This document shows positions 25,955-35,200 of a DNA stretch of 37,061 nt, in pieces. Position 1 is the first letter of the stretch, and each line of letters starts with the position of its first letter. Where the stretch lies: contig CAYJPN010000047.1 in NCBI GenBank assembly GCA_964372115.1, forward strand, positions 1-37,061, read 5' to 3'. The position numbers and the translations under genes are program-made. The DNA is from CG2-30-36-16 sp964372115. Its GTDB lineage: Bacteria > Bacteroidota > Ignavibacteria > Ignavibacteriales > Ignavibacteriaceae. The notes beneath the pieces are model-generated. The model was not told the DNA's origin and did no database searches. It saw only the letters and a list, made by a program, of their open reading frames with translations.

Positions 25955-25969
25955 TTTGTCAGATTGATT

Positions 25970-26629
25970 TTATTTCGCATCCATTAAAAGAATCTCTCTG
26001 TTTTCGAGAGCAAATTTTGTTAGCGCATTATTACCGGTAAGATTTAATTTTTTACATATATTCGACCGATGCCGGTCAACAGTCCTTTCGCTTATACAGA
26101 ACTGATCGGCAATTTCGGCAGTTGATTTATTGTGTGCAACCGATTGGATTATTTTATGTTCCATTTGCGTCAATTGATTGAACAGCGGATGAATGGGCAT
26201 TTCATCATCAGTTTTGCCTACGAGGTAACCGGACATAATAGGACTGATATACATACCGCCATTATTCACTACTTCTATAGCTTTAACTATTTCTTCATCA
26301 ACACTGTCTTTTAAAAGGTAACCCTTTACACCAATTTTAACTGCTTTTTTTAACACCTCCGGTTCTTTATGCGCTGTTAGGAGGATGATTTTTAAATCAG
26401 CATTTTTCGAAAGCACTATTTCAGCGACAGCTAAACCATTATGAAAAGGCATTTCAACATCTAAAACAGCAACATCAGGAGAAAGTTTTTCTATTAACTC
26501 AATTGCCGCTTGTCCATTTACAGCTTCACCAATAATTTCAAAATTTTCATTTGTCTGTATTGTATACTTTAACCCTTTTCGAAATATCGGGTGATCATCT
26601 GCAATTATTATTATTATTTTTTCTTTCAT
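25970..26629 (-). CDS. NarL/FixJ-family response regulator
   Basis: The 219-residue protein has a receiver domain (about 1-125) with phospho-acceptor D57 in VLDVEMP, the acidic pocket ADDHP, a threonine in LLTAHK and the lysine in YLLKDS. The C-terminal LuxR/NarL-type HTH (about 150-212) includes HKIIQSVAHNKSTAEIAD and ISERTVDRHRSNICKKLN. It begins 4 bp after the stop of the propeller kinase gene at 26634-29906, so the two form a likely cognate pair and operon. It converges on the TonB-dependent receptor with a 15-bp gap. Its DNA target is unknown; the TACCCAT heptamers upstream of that receptor fit the NarL-type half-site and are an attractive candidate, by inference only. Confidence 0.94.
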   Translation of the reverse strand: MKEKIIIIIADDHPIFRKGLKYTIQTNENFEIIGEAVNGQAAIELIEKLSPDVAVLDVEMPFHNGLAVAEIVLSKNADLKIILLTAHKEPEVLKKAVKIGVKGYLLKDSVDEEIVKAIEVVNNGGMYISPIMSGYLVGKTDDEMPIHPLFNQLTQMEHKIIQSVAHNKSTAEIADQFCISERTVDRHRSNICKKLNLTGNNALTKFALENREILLMDAK

Positions 26630-26633
26630 ATCC

Positions 26634-29600
26634 TTAATTGTTGTTTTTAACTTTTATACTATTCACAATTTTAGGTTGTTCATTTTTAAATGGCTTCATT
26701 AAAGTAAAAATAAATTTACTACCTTTGCCCGGAGCGCTTTTCGCGTATATAATTCCGGAGTTTTTTATTATTAACTCATTACAAATTATTAATCCAAGCC
26801 CTGTACCTGTTTCGTTATTTGTTCCGGACGTTTTAAAAAATGAATCGGGAGCAAATAATTTTGAGAGATTTTCCTCTTCTATACCAACACCGTTGTCTTC
26901 CACAATCACTTCAATATGAGATATTTTATCTTCTGCGCTAATTATTACCGATCCATTAGCGTTAGTAAATTTTATTCCATTTGATATTAAATTCCTTAGT
27001 ACTATTGCTATCATTTCATAATCGGCAAACGCCAACAGACTTTCTTTTAACCCGGATAGTAAATTAACATTCTTTGACGACAATAATGGCTGAAGGTTGC
27101 TAATACAACTATCGAATAACTGCTGCAAATCTATTACTTCGGGTTTAAACTCAAATCGTCCAAGTTGAATTCTCGACCAATCTAGTAAGTTATTAAGATA
27201 TCTATAGCTGGAATCAAGTGAATGATAAATCTCGTTTATCGAATCAAATTTTTCATCCTCGCTAAACCGGTTAAATTGCTTTTTAAGAATTTTAGAAAGA
27301 TTTAAAACCGCTATTAAAGGTCCTTTTATATCATGCGCTACGATAGAAAAAAAACGGTCCTTTTCTCTATTAAGTTTCACTAATTCTTTTGTTCGTGCAT
27401 CAACTAAGTCTTCCAGAATTTTTTTTTCTTTTTTGGTTTTATGTGTCCGTAGTTCAACAAAACCTAAAATCAGCGCGGCTATTGTAACTCCATATAAAAG
27501 ATATGCCCACCAGGTTTTCCACCAGGGCGGAAGAATAACAATTTTTACGGACGTGTAATTTTCATTCCAGGTACCCGGCTTATTCGATACTTTTACTACA
27601 AAATCGTATTCGCCATTCGGAATGTTTGTAAAAGTAGCCGCTCTGTTTTTGGAGTCAGTCACAATCCATTTATCCTCAAATCCCTTGAGCATATAAGCAA
27701 ACTGCTGCTCATCCGGTTTTATAAAGTTAGGCGCTGTAAAAGTAAACGAAAAGAGATAATCGTCATAGTTCAATGTTATCTTATCAATCATTTCAATTGA
27801 ACTTTTAAGCGGAGTGTTGTTACCAATTTCGACAGGTTTATTTAATAAAGAAAACTGCGTTATTATTGGACGGGTATTGGTAGAGTAAACACGGATACTA
27901 TCGGGTTGGAAATACGTTAGTCCTTCAGTTCCGCCGAAATAGATAATCCCGTTTGTTGCTTTAAAAACGGCACCGATGTTAAATTCATTGTTTATGAGTC
28001 CATCATCGGTATAAAAGCTCACAAATTTTTCCGAAGTAATATTAAATTTTGATAACCCGTTATTTGTACTAAGCCACAAATCACCTTTTTCGTCGGGTAA
28101 AATACCCAATACTACATTCTCGCAAAGACCCTCAGCAGTGGTATAATTTATTAAATGCCCTGTTGATATGTTACATTTTATTAAACCATTCTGCGTTCCT
28201 ACCCAGATGATATCGTCATTTCGTTCATCCACAAAAAGAGATATTATTACCTGGGCGGCTGGTTGAGCTCTATTTTTTATTAGAGGCACTCTCTTAAATT
28301 TTTCTGTAAGCTGATCAAATTTATCTAACCCGGAAATTGTGCCGACGAATAAATCTCCCCGGTTATTATGCGTAATGGTGGTAACAAAATTATTTTGTAT
28401 TGTAGTTGAATCTTTTTCGTTATGCAAATATCGTTCAACTTTAAAAGTTGATTGATCTAATTTATTCAATCCGCCTGAGGCAGTTGCCAGCCAGAGATAA
28501 TTCTTAGTTTGATCAAGCGCATTAATGGTATTGTGCCCGATAGTGGCAGAATTACCAGGCATGCTTAAAAATTTTCTAAACGAATTGTTTTTAGGGTCTA
28601 ATCTAATCAATCCGGAGCCGACGGTACCAAACCATAGTACTCCCTCGTCAGTTTTCGATTCTAAAATTGAAGTCACTATTTCATTAGCCAAATTGTCCCT
28701 TTTTGAGGGGAAATTTTTGAGATTAATAAGCCTATTTTGCGAAGGGATATATTTATCCACTCCTTTATTGGTTCCAATCCAAAGATTATCCTGTGAATCA
28801 TTAAGAACACAATTAATAGCTTTATTACGCAAACCGGAGCTTTCGGTTAAGTGGAAGAAATATTGAGTAGACGGATTAAAATTCAAAACTCCGCTGTTGT
28901 TGGTTGTTAACCATATAGTTCCGTCATTATCCATAAACTGAGAAGTAATTAACCGTGATTTTACATTTTCCGGTACAGAATAGATAGCCGGAGTAAATTG
29001 GTTTTGTTGGGTATTGAAAAATTTTATTCCCCCCTCGGCAGTGGATACCCATAAACAATTTGGGGTTTTTAAAATAGAGAAAACCCTGTCGATTCTGTTT
29101 TGATTTGACTTAAACTGAAAAGTGCTGATCTGAGAAAACTTCTCTGAACTAATGTTAAATTTTAATAGCCCTTTGTTTCCGGTTCCAATCCATAAAATGT
29201 CTTGCCCGTTTATTTTATCCCCAATAATTTTGATAATATGATTATCATTAATAGAATTGATATCGGAAGGATTGTGAATAAAATGCTTAGATAAATTTGT
29301 TGTTGTGTTAAATCTGTTCAATCCTCCTTTTAATGTTCCAATCCAAAGCGTGCTGTCGTTTTGAACGTAAAGAGTTAATATAAAATCATCGCTTAGCGAG
29401 TTATTGAGTGAACTGTTTTTGTAAAGAGTATATTCCCCGGTCTCGGGAAAAAATTTAACTAAACCATATTGACGTATTGCAATCCACAAAACCTCATTGC
29501 CATTTTCCTTTGTTTCGGTTATACAAGAAATCCATTCAATTATATTCGGTTTTAAAATAAAATCGAATCTTTTGAAATTCTTTTGTGGATAATTATATAA

Positions 29601-29906
29601 CGATAATCCATCTGCCGTTCCTATCCACATTCTATTTTTACTGTCGATAAAAATAGTGCCGACATAACTATTGCTGAGAGAATTGCTGTCTAAGGGGTTA
29701 TTCCGGAATGAAACAATATCGTAACCGTCAAATCGGTCTAACCCGGCAGCAGTACCGAACCATAAAAACCCGAATTGATCTTGCACCGCGCAGTTTACGG
29801 TATTTGATGAAAGTCCCTCTTTTTGTTCAATGTTTTTAAAGTGAAGTTCGCCGGGCTGGGCAAAAAGGAGTGAAGAAAAGATTAAGAATATTTTGAATAA
29901 TTTCAT
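26634..29906 (-). CDS. Two-component propeller (Reg_prop/Y_Y_Y) histidine kinase
   Basis: The 1090-residue sensor has a signal peptide (about 1-16) and a large periplasmic part made of many two-component-regulator propeller repeats (about 25-690), each with a LWIGT- or WFGT-type motif and GLxKFN/RFN. A Y_Y_Y immunoglobulin-like module follows (about 715-780, ending NGEYDFVVKVSN), then a membrane helix (about 795-817, WAYLLYGVTIAALILGFVEL). HisKA has H858 in VAHDIKGP. HATPase (about 930-1075) shows RNLISNGIKFTN, DNGVGI and GTGLGL. Unlike classical Bacteroides hybrid two-component systems there is no receiver and no AraC domain; the output function sits in the separate regulator gene 4 bp downstream. 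Such sensors typically read glycans or other extracellular breakdown products. AAGGAG precedes the ATG. Confidence 0.95.
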   Translation of the reverse strand: MKLFKIFLIFSSLLFAQPGELHFKNIEQKEGLSSNTVNCAVQDQFGFLWFGTAAGLDRFDGYDIVSFRNNPLDSNSLSNSYVGTIFIDSKNRMWIGTADGLSLYNYPQKNFKRFDFILKPNIIEWISCITETKENGNEVLWIAIRQYGLVKFFPETGEYTLYKNSSLNNSLSDDFILTLYVQNDSTLWIGTLKGGLNRFNTTTNLSKHFIHNPSDINSINDNHIIKIIGDKINGQDILWIGTGNKGLLKFNISSEKFSQISTFQFKSNQNRIDRVFSILKTPNCLWVSTAEGGIKFFNTQQNQFTPAIYSVPENVKSRLITSQFMDNDGTIWLTTNNSGVLNFNPSTQYFFHLTESSGLRNKAINCVLNDSQDNLWIGTNKGVDKYIPSQNRLINLKNFPSKRDNLANEIVTSILESKTDEGVLWFGTVGSGLIRLDPKNNSFRKFLSMPGNSATIGHNTINALDQTKNYLWLATASGGLNKLDQSTFKVERYLHNEKDSTTIQNNFVTTITHNNRGDLFVGTISGLDKFDQLTEKFKRVPLIKNRAQPAAQVIISLFVDERNDDIIWVGTQNGLIKCNISTGHLINYTTAEGLCENVVLGILPDEKGDLWLSTNNGLSKFNITSEKFVSFYTDDGLINNEFNIGAVFKATNGIIYFGGTEGLTYFQPDSIRVYSTNTRPIITQFSLLNKPVEIGNNTPLKSSIEMIDKITLNYDDYLFSFTFTAPNFIKPDEQQFAYMLKGFEDKWIVTDSKNRAATFTNIPNGEYDFVVKVSNKPGTWNENYTSVKIVILPPWWKTWWAYLLYGVTIAALILGFVELRTHKTKKEKKILEDLVDARTKELVKLNREKDRFFSIVAHDIKGPLIAVLNLSKILKKQFNRFSEDEKFDSINEIYHSLDSSYRYLNNLLDWSRIQLGRFEFKPEVIDLQQLFDSCISNLQPLLSSKNVNLLSGLKESLLAFADYEMIAIVLRNLISNGIKFTNANGSVIISAEDKISHIEVIVEDNGVGIEEENLSKLFAPDSFFKTSGTNNETGTGLGLIICNELIIKNSGIIYAKSAPGKGSKFIFTLMKPFKNEQPKIVNSIKVKNNN

Positions 29907-30293
29907 TCAGCATGATCTCCTTCTTAGTTGAACTGTCAATTACTTTGTATCAGTTTTGAAGTCGTTTCACGGCAAAAAAGTATTTTGCAAAAAACTATTA
30001 TAACAAAAACATAATTATATAATCATAAATTGGTGATGCTTTATATTGAGGAAACATCTTAAGTTTTCATTATAAAGATAATTAAAAATAAGGAACTTTT
30101 TAATTCCATCAAAAATAAACATGATCTTTGAAGTTGTTATATGCAGCCATTATTTCTTATATGTTCCGGGTGGGTGTTAGAAGAGTTTAAAATTGTGATT
30201 TGTATTTCCCCTTAGTAAAATATGTAGTTACGCACCTCGTTTTTCGACTTAAAATAATTAAATTTATAGTAGATTTTAAGGAAAGTATTTTAA
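29907..30293. other. Divergent intergenic region with candidate promoter elements
   Basis: This 387-bp very AT-rich gap separates the minus-strand propeller kinase from the plus-strand AraC-type regulator. A minus-strand TATTTTTG (30110-30117) fits the TAnnTTTG -7 pattern but lies 200 bp from the kinase start. A perfect ATTATATAAT palindrome occurs at 30014-30023. AAGGAAAG (30278-30285) is a good ribosome site for the GTG at 30294. Nothing else is recognised. Confidence 0.4.
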
Positions 30294-31496
30294 GTGCTGA
30301 ACACATTCGAGTTGCTTACAATTCTCTCTATTGTTTCTGCATTGTTTGTCTTTATATTTACTGTTGCTATCGACAGACTGCAGATACAACGAAGGCTATT
30401 TTTAATATCACTTTTGTGGTTAATTATTTTTTGGTGCTCCTATGAATTAACCCAATCATTGGGGTTACTAAAAATTAATATTATTTTACTACCACTCTAT
30501 CACGCAAGTTTTTTTCTTACTTATCCTCTTTTATATATTTACATATTACGACTCACTGTTACGCCCGAAAAAATAAAACTTCAAAAAGTGGCGCCTCATT
30601 TTTTGATAGCTGCCTTAATTTTTGTTTTTATACTTAGTATTTATTCGCCTCTAAATTATAACGAAAAAGTAAAATTTGTAAACTGTCATTTATCTTCCAG
30701 TTCGGAACCCTCTTCGCCCTTTGGTTTGTTTCAAATAGTAATTGTCCCATTATATTACTTGCAGTTCATTGTATATGTGTTTCTTAATACCATGTTAATG
30801 ATAAAAATAAAAAAAACAGCTCCCGAACAAAAAATATTTTTATCCCAGTTCATTCTACTCATGACATTGGGCATGGTGCTTTATGAAGTTGTTGTTGCCT
30901 GCGGAACAATATTACGAATATTTGATGCCTATGATATCCGGATATTTGAGCAATTAGTAGGGCTCCTATTTATTCTCTTGATTGGCTACCTGATAATGAA
31001 ACAGTCATTAATAACAATTCAGTACAAACTGCTTAATTCTGTTTCCGATATTTCAAATAATCAAGTTAAAGCAAAGAGCTCCAATAATCTTAGTGAAGAG
31101 ACAAAACTCGAAATTATGGATGCAATGGAAAAATATGTTTTTTTACACCAACTTTATCGCGACCCAAACTTGAAACTTGAGCAACTTTCAAAAAAAATTC
31201 ACATTCCGGTAAAGAAATTATCATTTGTAATTAATAATGTTTACGGATGTAACTTTTCAACTTTCATCAATAAATATAGAATATTGGAGGCTAAAAGACT
31301 TATTTCGCAAATTAAAGAATCCGGTTCCCTGGAAGAGATTTATCTAAAAATCGGATTTAACAGCAAATCAACATTTTACAGGGTATTTAAAGAAATAACA
31401 GGTTTGCCGCCTGTTGAATATTTAAATAAAACTCAGTCATCCACGGACCAATTAGTCGAAATAATTCCTATTCCCGATTCTCAAATCCCGTTTTAG
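30294..31496 (+). CDS. Membrane-anchored AraC-type transcription regulator
   Basis: The 400-residue protein begins at GTG with AAGGAAAG 8 bp upstream. Residues about 1-245 contain roughly seven hydrophobic segments (for example LLTILSIVSALFVFIFTVA, VAPHFLIAALIFVFILSIY and LLFILLIGYLIM), as in 7TM-AraC regulators of Bacteroidota. After a charged linker the AraC-type HTH occupies about 290-385, with LSKKIHIPVKKLSFVIN as the first helix pair and IYLKIGFNSKSTFYRVFKE and GLPPVEYL as the second and the C-terminal signature. It is thus a one-component membrane regulator. It is transcribed away from the propeller kinase and toward the hypothetical and beta-helix genes downstream, which may be among its targets (inference from position). 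Confidence 0.88.
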   Translation: MLNTFELLTILSIVSALFVFIFTVAIDRLQIQRRLFLISLLWLIIFWCSYELTQSLGLLKINIILLPLYHASFFLTYPLLYIYILRLTVTPEKIKLQKVAPHFLIAALIFVFILSIYSPLNYNEKVKFVNCHLSSSSEPSSPFGLFQIVIVPLYYLQFIVYVFLNTMLMIKIKKTAPEQKIFLSQFILLMTLGMVLYEVVVACGTILRIFDAYDIRIFEQLVGLLFILLIGYLIMKQSLITIQYKLLNSVSDISNNQVKAKSSNNLSEETKLEIMDAMEKYVFLHQLYRDPNLKLEQLSKKIHIPVKKLSFVINNVYGCNFSTFINKYRILEAKRLISQIKESGSLEEIYLKIGFNSKSTFYRVFKEITGLPPVEYLNKTQSSTDQLVEIIPIPDSQIPF

Positions 31497-31550
31497 GACA
31501 AATTTGATTTAGTTTCATTATTTACAAAACATATTTTTGTAGGTATTGCG

Positions 31551-31676
31551 ATGATCATTTTTACAAAAAATTTCGCAAACACAAATGAGGACAATTTATC
31601 GGCTAAATTTCTTGAAAGACGAAATGCCAATTTCCTTTCTTACAGAAAACTGCGGCACGATGTTTTTTGCTGTTGA
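31551..31676 (+). CDS. Possible small protein (41 residues)
   Basis: An ATG with TAGGT seven bases upstream opens a 41-codon frame ending TGA. The product is hydrophilic in its first two thirds (FTKNFANTNEDN) and ends with two cysteines (VFCC). It lies in the 253-bp gap between the AraC-type regulator and the next gene. No family is recognised and the frame may be chance. Confidence 0.2.
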   Translation: MIIFTKNFANTNEDNLSAKFLERRNANFLSYRKLRHDVFCC

Positions 31677-31749
31677 AAATTACCGAGGAGAAAATTAAGG
31701 TAGTTCTCAATAAGGGTTTAGCCTTAAGGAATTTGAGGGAAAATTTTGC

Positions 31750-32289
31750 ATGCACTATAGATCAAAAAATGAATTTTTCGGAAATAACGGTGAAGCAGAA
31801 AAATTTGATGTAAATTTTTTGCATCTGCTCTTAAATTATTTTGAAAATAAATTAGCAATCCCGACCTATACCGAGACACTTAAAAATATTTTACTACTTA
31901 TAACAAAAATCCATGGTTTAAATCAATCAGTTTTTGAGGCTAAAACCGGCAAGAAAAATACGCCAAAAGCAACTGCACAATTTCCAGAAAGTGAGCCGGA
32001 ACCTTTCTGTACCGGTAACGGTCAATTTTATGATGTTAATAAATATAAATCGGTTTGTAAAAATAAGGGCATCCTTTTTTATCACAAAGAAAAAATAAAA
32101 AAAATTAGTGGAATTTTCTTATCACCCAGTAATGATACACAATTGTTTGAAGTGTTAAGGGGTATTTTAATAAAAGGATCCATGGGAATAGCGGAAAATT
32201 TTTTTATAGCAAATAATTCAAAATCATCAAAAAAAATATTACAAATAAATAACCACATTATAAATTCTTCACACAAAGGTTTAATATGA
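31750..32289 (+). CDS. Hypothetical protein overlapping the beta-helix gene
   Basis: The frame encodes 179 residues and starts at an ATG with GAGGGA nine bases upstream, which supports real translation. No signal peptide or membrane segment is seen. The N-terminal 60 residues look helical (FDVNFLHLLLNYFENKLA, LKNILLLITKIHGLNQSV), the middle is proline/glutamate rich, and the C-terminal half is lysine rich with a possible strand-helix pattern. The stop overlaps the next start as ATGA (32286-32289), indicating translational coupling with the giant beta-helix gene. Function is unknown; a cytoplasmic regulator or assembly partner of that protein is conceivable but unsupported. Confidence 0.5.
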   Translation: MHYRSKNEFFGNNGEAEKFDVNFLHLLLNYFENKLAIPTYTETLKNILLLITKIHGLNQSVFEAKTGKKNTPKATAQFPESEPEPFCTGNGQFYDVNKYKSVCKNKGILFYHKEKIKKISGIFLSPSNDTQLFEVLRGILIKGSMGIAENFFIANNSKSSKKILQINNHIINSSHKGLI

Positions 32290-35200
32290 AAACATTTTTT
32301 GCATTTCTGTTTTGTTTGTTTTTCGCGGCGTATTCCCTTGCATTCACAACTGTAAGCGGTGATGTCTCGGGGCAAACCTGGTCTTCAGGTACATATTATG
32401 TCACCGGAAATTTAACCGTGAATGATAATACAACTCTCACTATCCAGCCGGGTGTGGTTGTAAAATTTGCTTCATCAATTGTAATGATTGTTTATGGAAC
32501 TATTGATGCTGCAGGAACATCAGGTTCGAATATTTACTTCACTTCAAAAAATGATAACACCATCGGTGAAACGGTTGATGGTTCTTCCGGGTCTCCAGCC
32601 GCCGGTGACTGGTATGGGATTTATGTGGATGGAAACGGAACCAATGATGGCATTGCAAATTTTGATTATTGCACTATTAAGTACGGAGGAGGAAGCGGTA
32701 GTTACCAAGGAAACATAGCTTTCTATTATTCAAATGCGGGTACTCTCACCAATTCCACTTCTTCATACAGTTTAAGAAACGGTATTTATATAACCAGTTC
32801 CTCACCTACAATAAACCAAAATACAATCTCCAACAACTCTTTAGATGGAATATATTCCAACGGTGTTGCCCCAATTATTACAAACAATACTTTCAATAAT
32901 AATAGTGGATATGCTGCAAATTTAACTAATACCACAACAACAGCATACTCCGGAAATACAGGAAGCGGTAACGGGATAAACGGCATAAAAGTGATTGGAA
33001 CTGTTACAACAAATCAAACATGGACAATGGGGAATAATATGCCCTTTATATTAGGAGGCACAGTTACAATTAATGATGGAATTACATTGACACTTTCAGA
33101 AAATACTATAATCAAAGGAGAAACTGCCGGAGTCTTATATTGCTATGGTACATTAAGCGCGGTGGCAACATCAGGCAATGAGATAAAATTCACCTCAATA
33201 AAGGATGACAATTATGGCGGTGATACGAATGGAGACGCTGCCGGTTCAACTCCGGCCGCCGGTGACTGGTATGGGGTTTATGTGGATGGAAACGGAATCT
33301 ATGATGGTATTGCAAATTTTGACTATTGCACTATTAAGTACGGAGGAGGAAGCAGCGGTTATCCTGCAAATATATCATTCTATTATTCGGAAGCAGGTAC
33401 TCTCACCAATTCCACTTCTTCATACAGCATAAGGTACGGTGTATATTCGCTTGGTTGCTCGCCCACAATAAACAACAACACAATTTCAAATAACACGTTG
33501 GACGGAATATATGCTAACAGTTCAACTCCTATTATAACAAATAACAACCTAAATGATAATATTGAGTATGCTGCAAATTTAAATAGTATCACAACAACAG
33601 CATATTCCGGGAATACAGGAAGCGGTAACGGGATAAACGGCATAAAAGTGATTGGAACTGTTACAACAAATCAAACATGGACAATGGGGAATAATATGCC
33701 CTTTATATTAGGAGGCACAGTTACAATTAATGATGGAATTACATTGACACTTTCAGAAAATACTATAATCAAAGGAGAAACTGCCGGAGTCTTATATTGC
33801 TATGGTACATTAAGCGCGGTGGCAACATCAGGCAATGAGATAAAATTCACCTCAATAAAGGATGACAATTATGGCGGTGATACGAATGGAGACGCTGCCG
33901 GTTCAACTCCGGCCGCCGGTGACTGGTATGGGGTTTATGTGGATGGAAACGGAATCTATGATGGTATTGCAAATTTTGACTATTGCACTATTAAGTACGG
34001 AGGAGGAAGCAGCGGTTATCCTGCAAATATATCATTCTATTATTCGGAAGCAGGTACTCTCACCAATTCCACTTCTTCATACAGCATAAGGTACGGTGTA
34101 TATTCGCTTGGTTGCTCGCCCACAATAAACAACAACACAATTTCAAATAACACGTTGGACGGAATATATGCTAACAGTTCAACTCCTATTATAACAAATA
34201 ACAACCTAAATGATAATATTGAGTATGCTGCAAATTTAAATAGTATCACAACAACAGCATATTCCGGGAATACAGGAAGCGGTAACGGGATAAACGGCAT
34301 AAAAGTGATTGGAACTGTTACAACAAATCAAACATGGACAATGGGGAATAATATGCCCTTTATATTAGGAGGCACAGTTACAATTAATGATGGAATTACA
34401 TTGACACTTTCAGAAAATACTATAATCAAAGGAGAAACTGCCGGAGTCTTATATTGCTATGGTACATTAAGCGCGGTGGCAACATCAGGCAATGAGATAA
34501 AATTCACCTCAATAAAGGATGACAATTATGGCGGTGATACGAATGGAGACGCTGCCGGTTCAACTCCGGCCGCCGGTGACTGGTATGGGGTTTATGTGGA
34601 TGGAAACGGAATCTATGATGGTATTGCAAATTTTGACTATTGCACTATTAAGTACGGAGGAGGAAGCAGCGGTTATCCTGCAAATATATCATTCTATTAT
34701 TCGGAAGCAGGTACTCTCACCAATTCCACTTCTTCATACAGCATAAGGTACGGTGTATATTCGCTTGGTTGCTCGCCCACAATAAACAACAACACAATTT
34801 CAAATAACACGTTGGACGGAATATATGCTACCAGTTCAACACCTATTATAACAAATAACAACTTAAATGATAATAGTGGTTATGGAGCTTATATTGTTTC
34901 ATCGACTTGGACTTCATACTCAGGCAACTCCGGAAGCGGTAATGGCACCAATAGTTTTGCTTTCGCAAGTTGTCAGCCAACTTCAAATGATATTACATGG
35001 AGTTCAACCGACCTCAGTTTCCCTTTTCATTTGCTTACAAATCATACAATAAATTCGCCAGGTACGCTTACAATTTCAAGCGGCAGTTTAAAGCTTCCCT
35101 CCCCGTATTACTTAACAGGAACCGGCAACTTTGCACTAAACAGTGGCGCCACTATTGAAATCGGTTCATTGATATCATCTAACGGAGCTGCCGGTAATAT

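Noticed and set aside
32286..34830. CRISPR-like array
   Set aside because: The repeats are 657 bp, contiguous, without spacers, and coding in frame.
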